In this document: positions 25,271 through 36,910 of the stretch, piece after piece
How the letters are laid out: the number at the start of each line of letters is the position of its first letter
Numbering within the stretch: position 1 is the first letter of the stretch
NCBI GenBank assembly: GCA_003254905.1
Contig: QANU01067059.1
Span: 130,684 to 194,683, forward strand
Reading direction: 5' to 3'
Length of the DNA stretch: 64,000 bases
DNA from: Nissolia schottii
Lineage: Eukaryota > Streptophyta > Magnoliopsida > Fabales > Fabaceae
The notes under the pieces: generated by a model
Told to the model about the DNA's origin: nothing
The model's input: the letters and a program-made list of their open reading frames with translations, nothing else
The model's database searches: none
Made by a program: the position numbers and the translations under genes

Positions 25271-26476
25271 ATCTCTATGTACATGGTACCAATATATACA
25301 TTAAATGTACTTTGACTATATATCAATTGTAAACCTAGCCTTACTTCCTCGTCATTTCACAAATAAGCACTTATTTGTTCATATCTTATTCTTTAATAAG
25401 GCACGTCAAAAAGGAAAATCTTAATTATGAGGGGATAGGAGTGTCAAAGTTGCAGAAACCTCATTTATTAGAAAATTTAGAGTGTATATTTGCTTTAGTC
25501 CTAGTATTTTAAAGTCCTTAAAAAATTTTAGTCAATTTAATAGTAATGCTTTGAATTATTCTATCAAATCAATTTTTTCATTAAATTAGCAGTATAAAAC
25601 CAAAATTAGAATAAAAAAAAAAATACTCAAAAACATATAAGTCGTGATTAATTGTAAAACGATGGAGTAATTTACAGATTATATATCCACTAGTGAAGTA
25701 GAGCTGTCACTTGCACAGTTGTAAATGGAGCCTTCTGAATGCTCAGATTTTTTCCTTTTTTATTTATTTGCAAATACTTAAAACATCACCTGTGTCAACG
25801 CTCATTAATAAATAGCCGGTGGACCTTCTTGTGAAAACTAACTCTATAACCGCCACAATTAAAATATTGACTAAAATGAGTGAATAATATAATCAGCTGA
25901 GGTTTTTATTTTATTTTTTTATATCCTTTTATTCCTCTCTCAAGTAAATCAACTCTTACACTCGCCAATCAGCATAATAATATAACTTATGTCATGAAAA
26001 TCGAGATTTAAATCATGAAATCGTCCAATTTAAGTAATAATATTGAGATCAATCATTCTCTTTAAATTCCTAAAATTATAAAATTTTAATATTTAAATTA
26101 AAATCTTATCAATATTATATATTACTATTAATTATATTCAAATTTCAAACTTTTTTCCTTTCCTGGTCAATGATAAAAGTGCTTGTATGTATACCAACGG
26201 GGTTGGTCCAAGTGGTAAGCCACTTGGTATCGCTTAAAAGGTTTTACTTTGCCTTGTTCACTAGTTTAAAAATACTCAAGAGAAGAAAAAATAGGGCTTA
26301 TAATATTTTTTTTACAATTTTATTTTTTTATTATATTAATTAAATATAATTAATATGTTTAATTGAATGATAAAATTGGCATTTAGAAATTTTAATAAAG
26401 GTAAGATGATATATTCAATTAAAATTTAGTTAAAATCTCCTAATTTGAGAAATAATTTTGAGGGATCAATAAAAAC
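25271..26476. other. Intergenic DNA before the copia element
   Basis: AT-rich and no gene seen. A tRNA-like stretch (GGTTGGTCCAAGTGGTAAGC) at about 26198-26275 may be a SINE relic. Confidence 0.5.
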
Positions 26477-26892
26477 TATTATAATAAAGATATCAGAAGT
26501 GAACAAAAATTGTATATAAAAAATAAATGTGGTTTATTCTCACAGCTATATCCACATGCAAAAGTGACAACTATTATAAAATGAGTGATATCTCACAAGA
26601 CTCATATCAATATCCCAAATACACCTAAATACCCAAGGTATATCTCAAATGGTGTATATTAACAAAACTCTCAAAACAAAGTAAGATAGAAGTATGGAAC
26701 TTCTCAAAGAGAGAAAGGGATATGCCAAATTGTTGTATCTTATTGAAATTGTTCGAAAGCAATTTATAGTTGAATGTTGCATATGTTGACCATCCATCAA
26801 ATCAGTGGAAGCACTTTATATTCTCTTTGTCTTCCAATATAATAGAAATCTATAAGAAATGTGAGCCACTACTTTTTCACGCCACACATGCA
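26477..26892 (-). repeat. Copia 3' LTR
   Basis: Aligns along its length with 34863-35278, for example the TATAATAAAGATA..GAAGTGAACAAAAATTG segments and the GCCACACATGCA end. Its + strand edge reads TATTATAAT where the other LTR reads TGTTATAAT, so the terminal CA is mutated. Confidence 0.9.
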
Positions 26893-27145
26893 AATTTCCA
26901 CCTTGGCTTGAAATTTCTTCATGCCTCAAACTTCATCTGCTACGAACACCAATCTTATCCAAGCAGTGCTGGAACTTATAAATTGGAACTGGTTTCGTAA
27001 GCATATCTGCTGGGTTGTCAGAAGTATTGATCTTTTTTATACTAATATCACCTTGTGAAATAACCTCCCTTAGAAAATGGTATCGAACATCAATATGCTT
27101 AGTTCGTTCAAGATACGTTTGATTTTTTGCCAAATGTGTCGCACT

Positions 27146-28885
27146 CTAACTATCATAGTATACAACTGTGGTGTCTTGTTTCAAATCCAAACTGGTTGCT
27201 AAAATCCTAAGCCAGATGGCTTCCTTCACTGCTTCTGTTGCTGCCATGTACTCAGCTTCTGTCGTAGATAATACAATAGTGGATTGTAAAGTTGCTTTCC
27301 AACTAATCGCACTACCTGAAAGCGTGAAGATGTATCCTATTAGGGACCTTCTTTTATCCATATCTCCAGCGTAGTCAGAATCAACATTACCAACAATACT
27401 ACTACCAGTATTATGATTCCTATCATATACCAAGCCAATATTTGTAGCTCCTCAAAGATATCGAAGTATCCATTTCACAGCTTGCCAGTGCATCTTGCCA
27501 GGATTTCCCATATATCTACTAACGACACTTATCGCTTGTGAAATGTCAGGACGAGTTCAAACCATAGCATACATGATGCTTCCAATTGCACTATCATAAG
27601 GAACACATATCATTTGTTCCTTTTCTTCAACGTTCTGTGGTGACATTGCAGTTAAGAGTCTGAAATGAGCTGCCAATGGTGTACTCACACGTTTTGCATT
27701 TTGCATAGCAAAGCGCTCCACTACTTTCTCAATATATTTATTTTGAGAAAAATATAACTTTCTAGTACTTAGCTCCTTTTGAATTTCCATGCCCAAGATT
27801 TTTTCTAGCTACCCCCAAATTTTTTATTTCAAATCCACCACTAAGTTGAGTCTTCAACTTGTTGATATCAGATATACTCTTAGCAGCAATGAGCATATCA
27901 TCAACATAGAGTAATAAATAGACAAATGTATCATCTAATAGCATATTGTGGTATACACAACTATCATACTCACTTCTAAAGTAGCCATGACTCAACATAA
28001 AAGTGTCAGATCTTTTATACCAATGTCGTGGAAACTGCTTCAAGCTAATATAATGATTTTTTCAAAAGACAAGCATAATCTTCCTTGCGTTGAGCTACAA
28101 AACCTTCTGGTTGCTTCATATAGATTTTTCTTCAAATTCTCCATATAGAAAAGCTGTCTTGCCATCAAGCTGCTCAAGTTCCAAGTCAAATAATGCAACC
28201 ATGGCGAGCAACATCAGAATGGAGCTATGTTTCACAACAGGAGATAACACTTCATTAAAGTCTATTCCTTCCCTTTGACTAAAACCTTTAGCCACTAAGC
28301 ACGTTTTGTAACGAGCTACTTCAACTCTAGGAGATCCTTTCTTCTTTTTGAAGACCTACTTGCAACCAATGATCTTCTGCCCTTTTGGAGGCTTCAGCAA
28401 CTCCCAAGTATGGTTCTTGTAAAGAGACTCTAATTCCCATTCTTAGTATTCATTGTGCAGAATCATCTTTCATTATAGCCTCATGGTGTGTTATAGGGTC
28501 CTGAGTTTATCATCTGTAATAAATAAAGCAAAATAGACTATATCTGCATGAGCATATCTCTGTGGAGGTTTGATTTGCCTCCTAGCTTTGTCTCTTGTGA
28601 GACTGTATTGTTGATGTACTAGCGGAATCTCCTCTTGATCTTCAACAATCTCTTGTCCATGCCCTTCTTCTTGAATGGTCTATTCATGAGTATCTTCGTG
28701 TACTTCATGTGGTGGTTTGACTTCAAGCTCCACCTTGTTGTGGATATCCTCCTCTTTTTCTATATCTCTGACCTTCTTCGTCAAATGAAGCATGATTGAT
28801 TCATTAAACTTGACATCTCTGTTGATTATAAACTTGGGTGGTTTAAGTTCAGAACACCATAATTTGTAACCTTTCACCCCTGTTG
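27146..28885 (-). pseudogene. Copia reverse transcriptase and RNase H, broken
   Basis: From the high-coordinate end: TGVKGYKLWCSELKPPKF (28680-28885), decayed linker sequence, then the reverse transcriptase frame at 27762-28043 with CVYHNML and the catalytic YVDD box (LLLYVDDMLIAAK). It goes on at 27557-27796 and ends with RNase H (27146-27433) carrying DSDYAGDMDKRRSLIGY and STTEAEYMAATEA. Several frameshifts and stops separate these pieces. Confidence 0.88.
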
Positions 28886-28890
28886 CATAT

Positions 28891-30970
28891 TGATAGGTGG
28901 AGTTTGTACCCTATTTTATTATTCTATAATTGAACATTGCATCCTAAAAATGTGTGATTTTAATGCTTAATTAATATGTTTTGCACATTATCCTCTTTTG
29001 TGAGAAATTGAGAAAAATGCAATGTAAGGCAATGTTTTTATCTTAGAAAATGATATGCAGATTTCTTTTGTACATTTTTAGTTTTCTATTTTAATTACAG
29101 AAAATAAATTGACAAGAAGATCAATGAAAAATTGAAGGAGATTTGATAAGATACAAATTTTGAATAAGATATTTGAAGAGAAGATTTGGATCATAAAATA
29201 CAAATTTGAATTCAAATTCAAAAAGATTTGGTCAAAGATTTGCAGGAAATTTTTTAATGCTGACTTTGTCACAGATTTTGTGCCAGGAATAAGGTTGAAT
29301 CTCGATTTGACTTCAACTACAAAGTTGTAGATCTATCTCCTAGCTTTAATTAAGAATCACTTCAATCTGATATTTGTAGCCGAAGTTATCGCAATTTTAC
29401 CAACTTCTGTCCTAAAAGGGCGGGATTTTCACCCACTTTGGGCCCATCCTCTATAAATAGACATCATCTCTCAACAACTTCACACAACTTCATACTCATC
29501 CCCCACTTTTATTTTCTGCACTTTTTCCTTTTTATTTTATGCACTTTAGGTTTATGTTAGTAGTGCTTAGTTATTAATTCTTCAAGGATTGTTGGAGCGT
29601 TCGCATTGACAACGCAAACTCCCAACTATTTGAAAAGTTCTTCCGTTATTGTATTTAGGTTTTGTTATTTTAATTCTTCATTATTTTCCACTCTCTTCTT
29701 CTCTTTATTTATTATGAGCCTTTATCCTTCACCCATGGAAGAGTAGTTTCTTAATATCTTGCATACGATAACTCTAGATTAGGATTAATTAGAGGTTCTT
29801 GCGCTTAATATTTATTCATGATTTGTTTCTCCCTTGATTAGTGATATAGCGATCACATGTTATTAGGAACTAATTAGATCTAATTCGGTTATGCAATTGG
29901 GACATAATTGATATGGGTTTTAAATGTTGAGATCTTAGTTTTAATTCTTGTATTGATTAATGCTTAGGAGATTGACGATCGTAGTCTCTTAAGTGAAATG
30001 TGTATTAGTTAGAGATTTTAACTAATAAACAACATCCCCTCCTATGAATAATTAATTAGGAACCAATGACAATTAATCCTTAATCTAGAAACCCATATGC
30101 ACTGTTGAATTACTTTCGTTTTGCTTTCTTTTTATTTATATTCATCAATCCAAACCCCCTTTTTAATTGTAACTAGATTCTAACCCGCGCGATGGGCGGA
30201 GTGATTTTAATATCTATAATATAGCAAAAAAGAGGAGTATTTTTATTAAATCTAAGTTAATTTTTTTACTAATAAACACTTAAATGAAATAACCATAAAG
30301 TACATACATATATCCTAATGATAATTGTACATCATATTTAATATTATATTATTCTAACTCAGATACAATGAAAGTTTGACAACACTCCAAGAACATAGAT
30401 AATCATAGTTCATTATACAAAGTTAAATACTAAACGTAATATGTCGATGTGTAAGTCGTGTTTGTTTCTGGCATTGGAATGACTTTGATCCAGACCTGCA
30501 AATCAAATAACACATAATGGAATTCTTTATATTTGGACCAAAAGACTTAACTACACAATGTTCAAATGAAATGTTGTCAATTCACATGTAAGCTGTTTGG
30601 AGTTTAATATACATACTATATCTGACCTTTGATTTCATTTGATCTTATAATAGGTTAGTCAATGGAGTTTGTCATTGTTATGATCAACCGCTGAGGGATT
30701 AATCACGACTGGTTCATTGAATCACTAATAACTAAAGCTAATAGTAACAACTGCAATTGTCTTGTTAATGGAGATTTCCAACTAAACTATATCATAGAAT
30801 ACTATATTCTAACTAAGAGAGTAACTAAATTGTTAATTGCAATTGGTCTTGAAATTGCTTCCTTACAGATGACCTAGGTTAGCCCATGTACTACGTTTTT
30901 AGGGTTAATTTAGTTTTATAAATTATTATTTGATCACGCACTGAAATTAACGACGTTTTGGTGTGTGTCA
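28891..30970 (+). mobile_element. Solo LTR (family A) nested in the copia pol gene
   Basis: Begins TGATAGGTGG and ends GTGTGTGTCA (TG...CA), flanked by a perfect CATAT duplication at 28886-28890 and 30971-30975. Excising it restores the copia reading FLGY-ATGVKGYK exactly. It has a TATA box (CTATAAATAG, 29451-29460) and no coding sequence, as expected of a long gypsy-type LTR. The first about 1.2 kb is homologous to 50165-51262. The part after 30172 holds a Helitron-like insertion. Confidence 0.88.
30173..30890 (-). mobile_element. Putative non-autonomous Helitron inside the family A LTR
   Basis: On the minus strand the block ends in a GC hairpin (CCGCCCATCGCGCGGG), a few bases, then CTAG followed by T at 30172. 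This is the Helitron 3' signature of a hairpin plus CTRR, inserted before T. The expected 5' TC end could not be fixed, so the upper coordinate is a guess. No helicase is encoded. Confidence 0.5.
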
Positions 30971-31237
30971 CATATCCAAGAAATATATATTTTTGTGCCC
31001 TTCGCTCAAGCTTACCATCATTAGTAGGAGCATATGTAGGACAACCAAATAGTCTTAGACCAAAATTATCACCAGGAGTACCAAGCCATACCTCAAAAGG
31101 AGTTTTGTAATCAATCGCAGTTGATGGAGAACGACTTACCAAATGACAAGCCATAGTAACCGCCGCAGCCCAAAATTCCTTTGACATGTTAGCATTGGAC
31201 AACATGCACTAAGCCCTCTCCAAGAGAGTTCTGTTCA
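30959..31237 (-). pseudogene. Copia integrase C-terminal part, between the two nested LTRs
   Basis: The minus strand reads MNRTLLERA*CMLSNANMSK, then FWAAAVTMACHLVSRSPS and LFGCPTYAPTNDGKLERRAQ, ending in KYIFLGY. These continue directly from AERIN across the 31238-33085 insertion and lead into ATGVKGYKLWC across the 28891-30970 insertion. A stop lies in ERA*C. Confidence 0.85.
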
Positions 31238-33085
31238 TGTGATGACCCTTAGAAGAGGAAAACAGGGCTTCACACGCGAGACGCAAGGCATCTCACGCGA
31301 GATGCTAGTCACAGGGCAAGTCACTCGCGAGACACGTATAGCATCTCGCGCGAGATGATGTCACAGGAGAGCAAAATTGGTTTATGGAGCTCATCTCGCG
31401 CGAGATGATGTTCACACATGGTTATCTCACGTGAGACGAGTGCAGACATTAGTCCCACATTAATTAACGTTGTAGAAGGCGATCTCCTTCTGCCCTTATA
31501 TATAGAGACTTCCCGTGGGTGTTTAGACTTGCTAATTCACTCCAAGAGCTTGAGAGGTCACATTTTTGTGAGACTTTTTGCTCTAGTTATATTTTTTTTA
31601 TTTTCTCCCTCTCCTCTTCAGTTCATGGGGAACAGGGCCTCCACGTAGGGTGTTAGGAGCTCCCAGCTCAGTGCTCCTTAGCGGTCAGTCATTTTCAGGT
31701 GAGTGACTTTCTTTACGGTCTATTTTAGACCATGTCTTTATTTTAAAGTTATTTTATTTATTTATTTATTTATTCTAACATTATTTTAATTACGCATATT
31801 TTATAAAATCATAGGAGGTGGAATTTATTAGTTTTATTTATGTATTTATGAAGTTAGTTATTATTCTATTCTTTTAGATATTTCTCATGATTGTTTATTT
31901 AGAAAATCTTTATTTATGAAATGGATATTTACAAATCTATTTTTAGAAAACCATGAAACTATTTTTAGAACTACATGGGACCACATGTTTTATTGCATTA
32001 GATATATTCATGTTGTGTGTGTATGATTAACATTAAACGACATAGATACTCATACTATTTAGTTAAAACCTTAAAAAAAAATAATGGTTAAGGAAAGATT
32101 CTGGTTGGAGAAGACTTATGTTAAGGAAAGGTTCTGGCTAAGGACAAGACTTGGTACTTAAGATGTCCATTGTGACGCACCTTTCTTACTTGGGAACCTC
32201 CCTAAGCATGATATCTTAATCTACCTTTATTTTTCCAAAATAAAACACTTAAGGATATTAAGCCATGTTATGATTATCATGTTATGTATTTGAAACTATT
32301 TTCATCGGAGTATATCTAGGATAGAACTGTAAGTTAGCGACAACCTATGTTGTACGATTGTAAAGTTAAATAAGACTCATGTAGATTTAGGGGCAAGACC
32401 GTAAATCCCCGACATGCTAGCCCGTGATGCCCGGTGTCATGTATCATGTATCATGTCATGTAGATTAGAGCAAGACCGTAAAGCCCGGACATTCAGAAAT
32501 AGCTAAACCGTAATGCTCAGAATGTTTATATAGAGAATTCCCCACTTGTTTATGTATTAAAGTGTTTCAATATTATAATTATCGTTATTATATAAACATT
32601 TTCATGACTGTTGTATATTATGTATTGCATTTGTATGCCATGTTATGAATTGTCCCATGTCGCTGTGGGGTTTGTCATTCACTGAGCGATGACTCACCCC
32701 TCATCAACCTTTTTCAGATACCGTTGACGAGGACGTGCCGCTCGTTCAGTAGATCTCAGCAGTTTGGACTCTTGGTGAGCTTCATGTTGTCATGAAGTAT
32801 TCTTCAGTTATTTCAGTCTTTCGGATAGTTTATATTCATGTTAGTCTTTCAGAGTGCTTCAATGGACTACAAGTAGAGTATAACATATTTTGAATCATAG
32901 ATATTTCGTATCTTGTAAAGGATCTTTTTATTATATTATATTGTGATGTTTAGTTTTATTTAAAAGTATTTCCTTCTTATTTATAAAATCTACGCCTTTT
33001 TTCATGATTAACACGCTAGGAGACTTTCGTAAGGGAACTAGTCTCTTGTGTGCCAGTAACGATTTTTGGAGTTGTTATAGTGACA
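31238..33085 (+). mobile_element. Solo LTR (family B) nested in the copia integrase region
   Basis: This 1848-bp block starts TGTGATGACCC and ends TTATAGTGACA (TG...CA). It is flanked by GTTCA (31233-31237) and GTTTA (33086-33090), a 5-bp duplication with one mismatch. Removing it rejoins the integrase coding sequence (GVAER-MNRTLLERA). A TATA box (TATATATA) lies at about 31497-31504. No open frame with a known domain. It is either a solo LTR or the LTR of a large non-coding derivative. Confidence 0.85.
31272..31437 (+). repeat. Array of CG-rich palindromes upstream of the family B LTR TATA box
   Basis: Six copies or part-copies of a CTCRCGCGAG-type palindrome in 166 bases: about 31272, 31290-31303 (ATCTCACGCGAGAT), 31323-31332, 31343-31356 and 31393-31406 (both ATCTCGCGCGAGAT), and 31424-31437 (ATCTCACGTGAGAC). 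The two perfect copies share the 3' extension GATGT. The surrounding DNA is otherwise AT-rich. Confidence 0.85.
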
Positions 33086-33112
33086 GTTTATGCGTTCTGC
33101 CACACCATTTTG

Positions 33113-34051
33113 TCATGATGTCTTTCGCACAGTATGATGCCTTACGATGCCTTCATTCTCGTAGAATTCGTTGAATTGGGCCTCACAAAACTCCAAACCA
33201 TTGTCTGTTCGGAGATGTTTGATTTTCTTGCTAGTCTGATTCTTAACAAGCATTTTCCATTTCTTGAAAGTATGGAATACATCATTTTTATGCTTTAGAA
33301 AATAAACCCACACTTTCCTTGAAAAATCATCAATGAACGTCAATAGGTATCTAGCACCACCTTTTGACAACACAAGTACAACGCCCCAAAACTCAGAATG
33401 GATATAATCCACTGTGCCTTTTGTCTTGTGGATGACCGTGCTAAACTTGACTCTAGTCTACTTTCCGTAAACATAGTCTTCACAAAAGTCAAACTTTGAA
33501 ATTTTGTGATCACCTAACAAGCTACGCTTGCTCAAAATAGATATTCCGGTTTCACTCATATGCCCCAAGCGCATGTGCCACAAATGAGTACTATCTGACT
33601 CATAGGTTTGGGAGGATGATATGGCTACAACACCAACAATTGTGCTGCCTTAAAGCAAGTAGAGATCGTTGACCAACTTTCCTTTGATCACAATAAGAGC
33701 ACCTCTAGAGACCTTCAGAACTCCACCTTTAGCAGAATACTTACACCCTTGAGAATCAAGAGTGCCCAAAGAAATTAGATTTTTCTTTAGATCAAGAATG
33801 TGTCGAACATCAATCATTGTTCTCACAATTCCATCATGCATCTTGATTCTTATTGTACTGATACTAATGACCTTACATGACATATTATTGCCCATAAGAA
33901 CAATGCCACCTTCAATCGGTTGATATGATGTAAACCAATCTCGATTCGGACACATATGGTAAGAGCATCCAAAATCGATGATCCATGCATCACCAACTAA
34001 AGTATTTGACACAAAGAACATTTTCAGCACCTTCAATAACACTTGCTGCAT
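33113..34051 (-). pseudogene. Copia protease and integrase N-terminal part
   Basis: 33650-34051 holds the protease region [18 protein letters not shown]. The family motif is D-S/T-G, and here Ser is Phe (DFG), so the protease is probably dead. 33113-33412 is the integrase core, with LTFIDDFSRKVWVYF and HLRTDNGLEF giving two of the three catalytic acidic residues. A stop within ..KTS*QNGVAERIN follows. The frame is then interrupted by the LTR inserted at 31238-33085. Confidence 0.85.
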
Positions 34052-34553
34052 TGCTCATATCAACCTCTTTCTTTTCTTTGAGTTTTGGACATTTTGCTCG
34101 CCAATGTCCTTCTTTCTTGCAATAATGACATCTTCCTTTACGATGTCTATATTTGGATCTAGACCTTCCCTTGCTATAACTACTCAAACCAACCTCCTTT
34201 GATCTCCCTCTGACAAACAAGCCAGTTGCGAGATCATCACGTCTGCTATTATCGTGCTCCATCTTCTCACAACTCAGTAATAGATACTTCACTTCATCAA
34301 TGTCAAGGCTTTCTCACCCATATATGAGAGTTTCTCGGAAGTGCTTGTACGAGGAAGGTAGAGAGCAAAGCAACATCATCGCTTGTTGCTCACTCAAGAA
34401 TGTTTCGTCAATATTTTTAAGATCCATAATAAGAGAAGTAAATTTAGAAATGTATTCTCTGATGGGTGTACCTTCTGTCATGCGAAGCATGTACAAGCGT
34501 TGTAATACTCCAAGACGATTGGCCACCGTCTTCTTCATATATAGCGACTCCAA
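33990..34553 (-). pseudogene. Copia gag and CCHC zinc knuckle, broken
   Basis: The frame at 34314-34553 carries the gag pattern ...GVLQRLYMLRMTEG and IREYISKFTSLIMDL. A following frame (33990-34292) carries the nucleic-acid-binding knuckle CHYCKKEGHWRAKC with all four zinc ligands. A frame change and stop separate the two pieces. The product would have packaged the element RNA. Confidence 0.85.
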
Positions 34554-34862
34554 CTTGGTCCATAATGATGCTGCTATTTTCTCTAATAGGACCTTCTGCA
34601 GTACATCATCTGCGACTGATAGTTAGGTAATAGAAAGAGCCTTTTGATCAGCTTCTTCCCAATCAAAGTCCTTTATTGTCTTGGGCTTCTTGTCTTTACC
34701 AGAAAGTGCTACTTTCACACCTTGTTGTACAAGAACAACCGTCATGCGAACCTTTCACATTCCGAAATTGATGCGCCCATCAAACTGCTGAATATCAAAT
34801 TTTGTTGTAGACATATTTGAACAAATTTGCCCATAACTCTAAATAGAGCTCTGATACCAGTT

Positions 34863-35278
34863 TGTTATAATAAAGATAGTGGAAGTGAACAAAAATTGTA
34901 TATAGAAGAGAAATGTTGTTTATTCTCGCAGTTACATCCACCTGCAATAGTGACAACTATTACAAAATGAGTGATATCTCACAACACTCATATCAATATC
35001 CCAAATAGACCTAAATACCTAAGGTATATCTCAAATGGTGTATATCAACAAAACTCTCAAAACAAAGTAAGATAGAAGTATGTAACTTCTCAAAGAGAGA
35101 AAGGGATACGCCAAATTGTTGTATCTTGTTGAAATTATTCGAAAGCAATTTATAGTTGAATGTTGCATATGTTGACCATCCATCAAATAAGTGAAAGTGC
35201 TTTATATTCTCTTTGTCTTCCAATATAATAGAAAGTTATAAGAAATGTGAACCATTACTTTTTCAAGCCACACATGCA
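34863..35278 (-). repeat. Copia 5' LTR
   Basis: Begins TGTTATAATAAAG and ends CACATGCA on the + strand, keeping the canonical LTR ends. The primer-binding site lies two to three bases inside on the minus strand, which sets this as the 5' LTR. Confidence 0.9.
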
Positions 35279-36403
35279 ACAGAAACCTCAATGTCTTTTC
35301 CTCTAAAAAAAATAAAACTCATAAATATGATATAATTATTGTAAGTCTTTCCTTTTCTTTTCTTTTTTTTTTCTAAAATTAAATTCGTGAATATAGCCTA
35401 AGAAAAAAAATCAAATTGGAGCAGAAACACGTGCAAGAGGGGGGTGCATACTCAAAAGAATAATACTCACATCTACAAATTTGTGAACGATTAAAATATT
35501 TTTTTTAAAAAGAAAGAAATACCTTAAAGAATTTTTTTTATTGGCAACAATTTAAAGAAATTACACTGCATCAATAATTCATAGGTATAACATTAAAAAA
35601 ATAATAATAATTCATAGGTATGGTTGTGTCGGTAGTGTGCATGATTGGCACGTGAGGAATTGTACGTTTGGGGGTATGAGATGGACCAATTGATTACGAT
35701 ATCCTAACGTCCAAAAACTACAACATCCAATGGCAACATAGTTCTTACCGGTTCTTCTGTTTCCATTTATTTATTTATTTATTTTTATTAAAATAAAAAA
35801 TATAAAACACAAGAATAATAATTTTATGGAACGTGGACATAATTTATTGTCTTTTGCCTACTTTAGTGAAAAAGATAAAAAAGAGGACGATGCTAAGTAG
35901 CCATTAGAAAAAGGACACCATATCATCTACTCATCATGTAAAAGGTGTTGGGGATTGGATATTTGACATATAGGAAATCCAAATTTAAATACTTATTATT
36001 AGGACTTAATTTAAATTTAAATGCAATGATAATGTAAAATAGTTGATTATTCAATCATATAAGTTGTGTGTTTGTACTAAATATAGAATAGGAGGATAGG
36101 TACACAGATAAACAGAAAATTCATGCTCCTCCATGCTTTAATTTTATGTTGTTCCAAGTAAAAATTTTCTATCCCAGTAAAACACAGAAAATAAAGAAAT
36201 TTTTTATTCCTAATATCAAATGCAATAATAATAACACACGTGTATATATAGTTGACTATTATAATTATTACTTAAAAAATATATAAATAATTTAATTAAA
36301 TAAATGTGTAAAATATTTTTATATCATCCGTCAAATATATCTAAATTAAACTCTTATTATTATTGTGTCTATTTTGTAACTTCTTGTTTTGGCCTCACCC
36401 CCG
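35279..36403. other. Intergenic DNA upstream of the endosulfine gene
   Basis: AT-rich, with a TTTA tetranucleotide run at about 35766-35785. No gene seen. Confidence 0.5.
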
Positions 36404-36411
36404 TATATAAA
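36404..36411 (+). promoter_or_regulatory. TATA box of the endosulfine gene
   Basis: TATATAAA, followed by a CT-rich leader. The leader is probably split by an intron: donor CAAG|GTAATA at 36534/36535 and acceptor GAATAG at 36900, ten bases before the ATG. Confidence 0.6.
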
Positions 36412-36910
36412 TGTGATATCTTGGCAAACCTAGTAGATGCATATTCTTATCTAACTCTCTACTCATTGTCCTCCTTTTTTTTTTTCTCTCTTACTTTCTT
36501 CTCCCCTGCATCTCTTCCTTCCTCTTACCACAAGGTAATAATTCTCAACATCCTTCCTTTATGCCTATTCTTTTTTTCCTTTATGCCTATTCTTTTCCTA
36601 CTTTTGCTTCTTTTATGTGGATTTTACTTGCTCTATTTAATTGGAGTATGGTATGCCCCCTTTAACCATTCACTACTTGCAGCAGCTATTCCTTTCCTTG
36701 CTTTGATATTTGCTAGTGTCCTATATTGCTGTTCTCTTCTATCTCTCTCTCTCTCTCTCTCGCTTTTCTCTTCTAATTCTTTTGTGCCTGAGTCCTCAAT
36801 TTGCACTCAATTTAAAAGGTTACATTTTTTTTTTAATAATTGGTTTTTTTATTCTGATTAATGGGGTGATTGAATTGGGGTTATGTTGTTGGTTGAATAG
36901 GTAAACGGAA

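Larger units (their letters stand above)
26477..35278 (-). mobile_element. Ty1/copia LTR retrotransposon carrying two nested LTR insertions
   Basis: A complete but decayed element on the minus strand. The LTRs are 26477-26892 (3') and 34863-35278 (5'), 416 bp each. Next to the 5' LTR is a primer-binding site TGGTATCAGAGC, matching initiator tRNA-Met, and next to the 3' LTR is a purine-rich tract (CCAAGGTGGAAATT). Gag, CCHC zinc knuckle, protease, integrase, reverse transcriptase and RNase H follow in copia order. Removing the nested insertions (28891-30970 and 31238-33085 plus their duplications) leaves about 4.86 kb, normal for copia. The frames are broken by stops and shifts, so it is not autonomous. 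The 5-bp flanks (AAAAC and ACAGA) do not match, so no target-site duplication of the whole element is visible. Confidence 0.93.

Noticed and set aside
31280..31440. CRISPR-like array (palindromic repeats with spacers)
   Set aside because: The genome is a plant, the repeats are 10-14 bases at uneven spacing, and the block lies within an LTR.
36304..36861. 185-codon hydrophobic frame upstream of the endosulfine ATG
   Set aside because: It spans the TATA box, the CT-rich leader and the leader intron. The hydrophobicity comes from CT/TTT runs.
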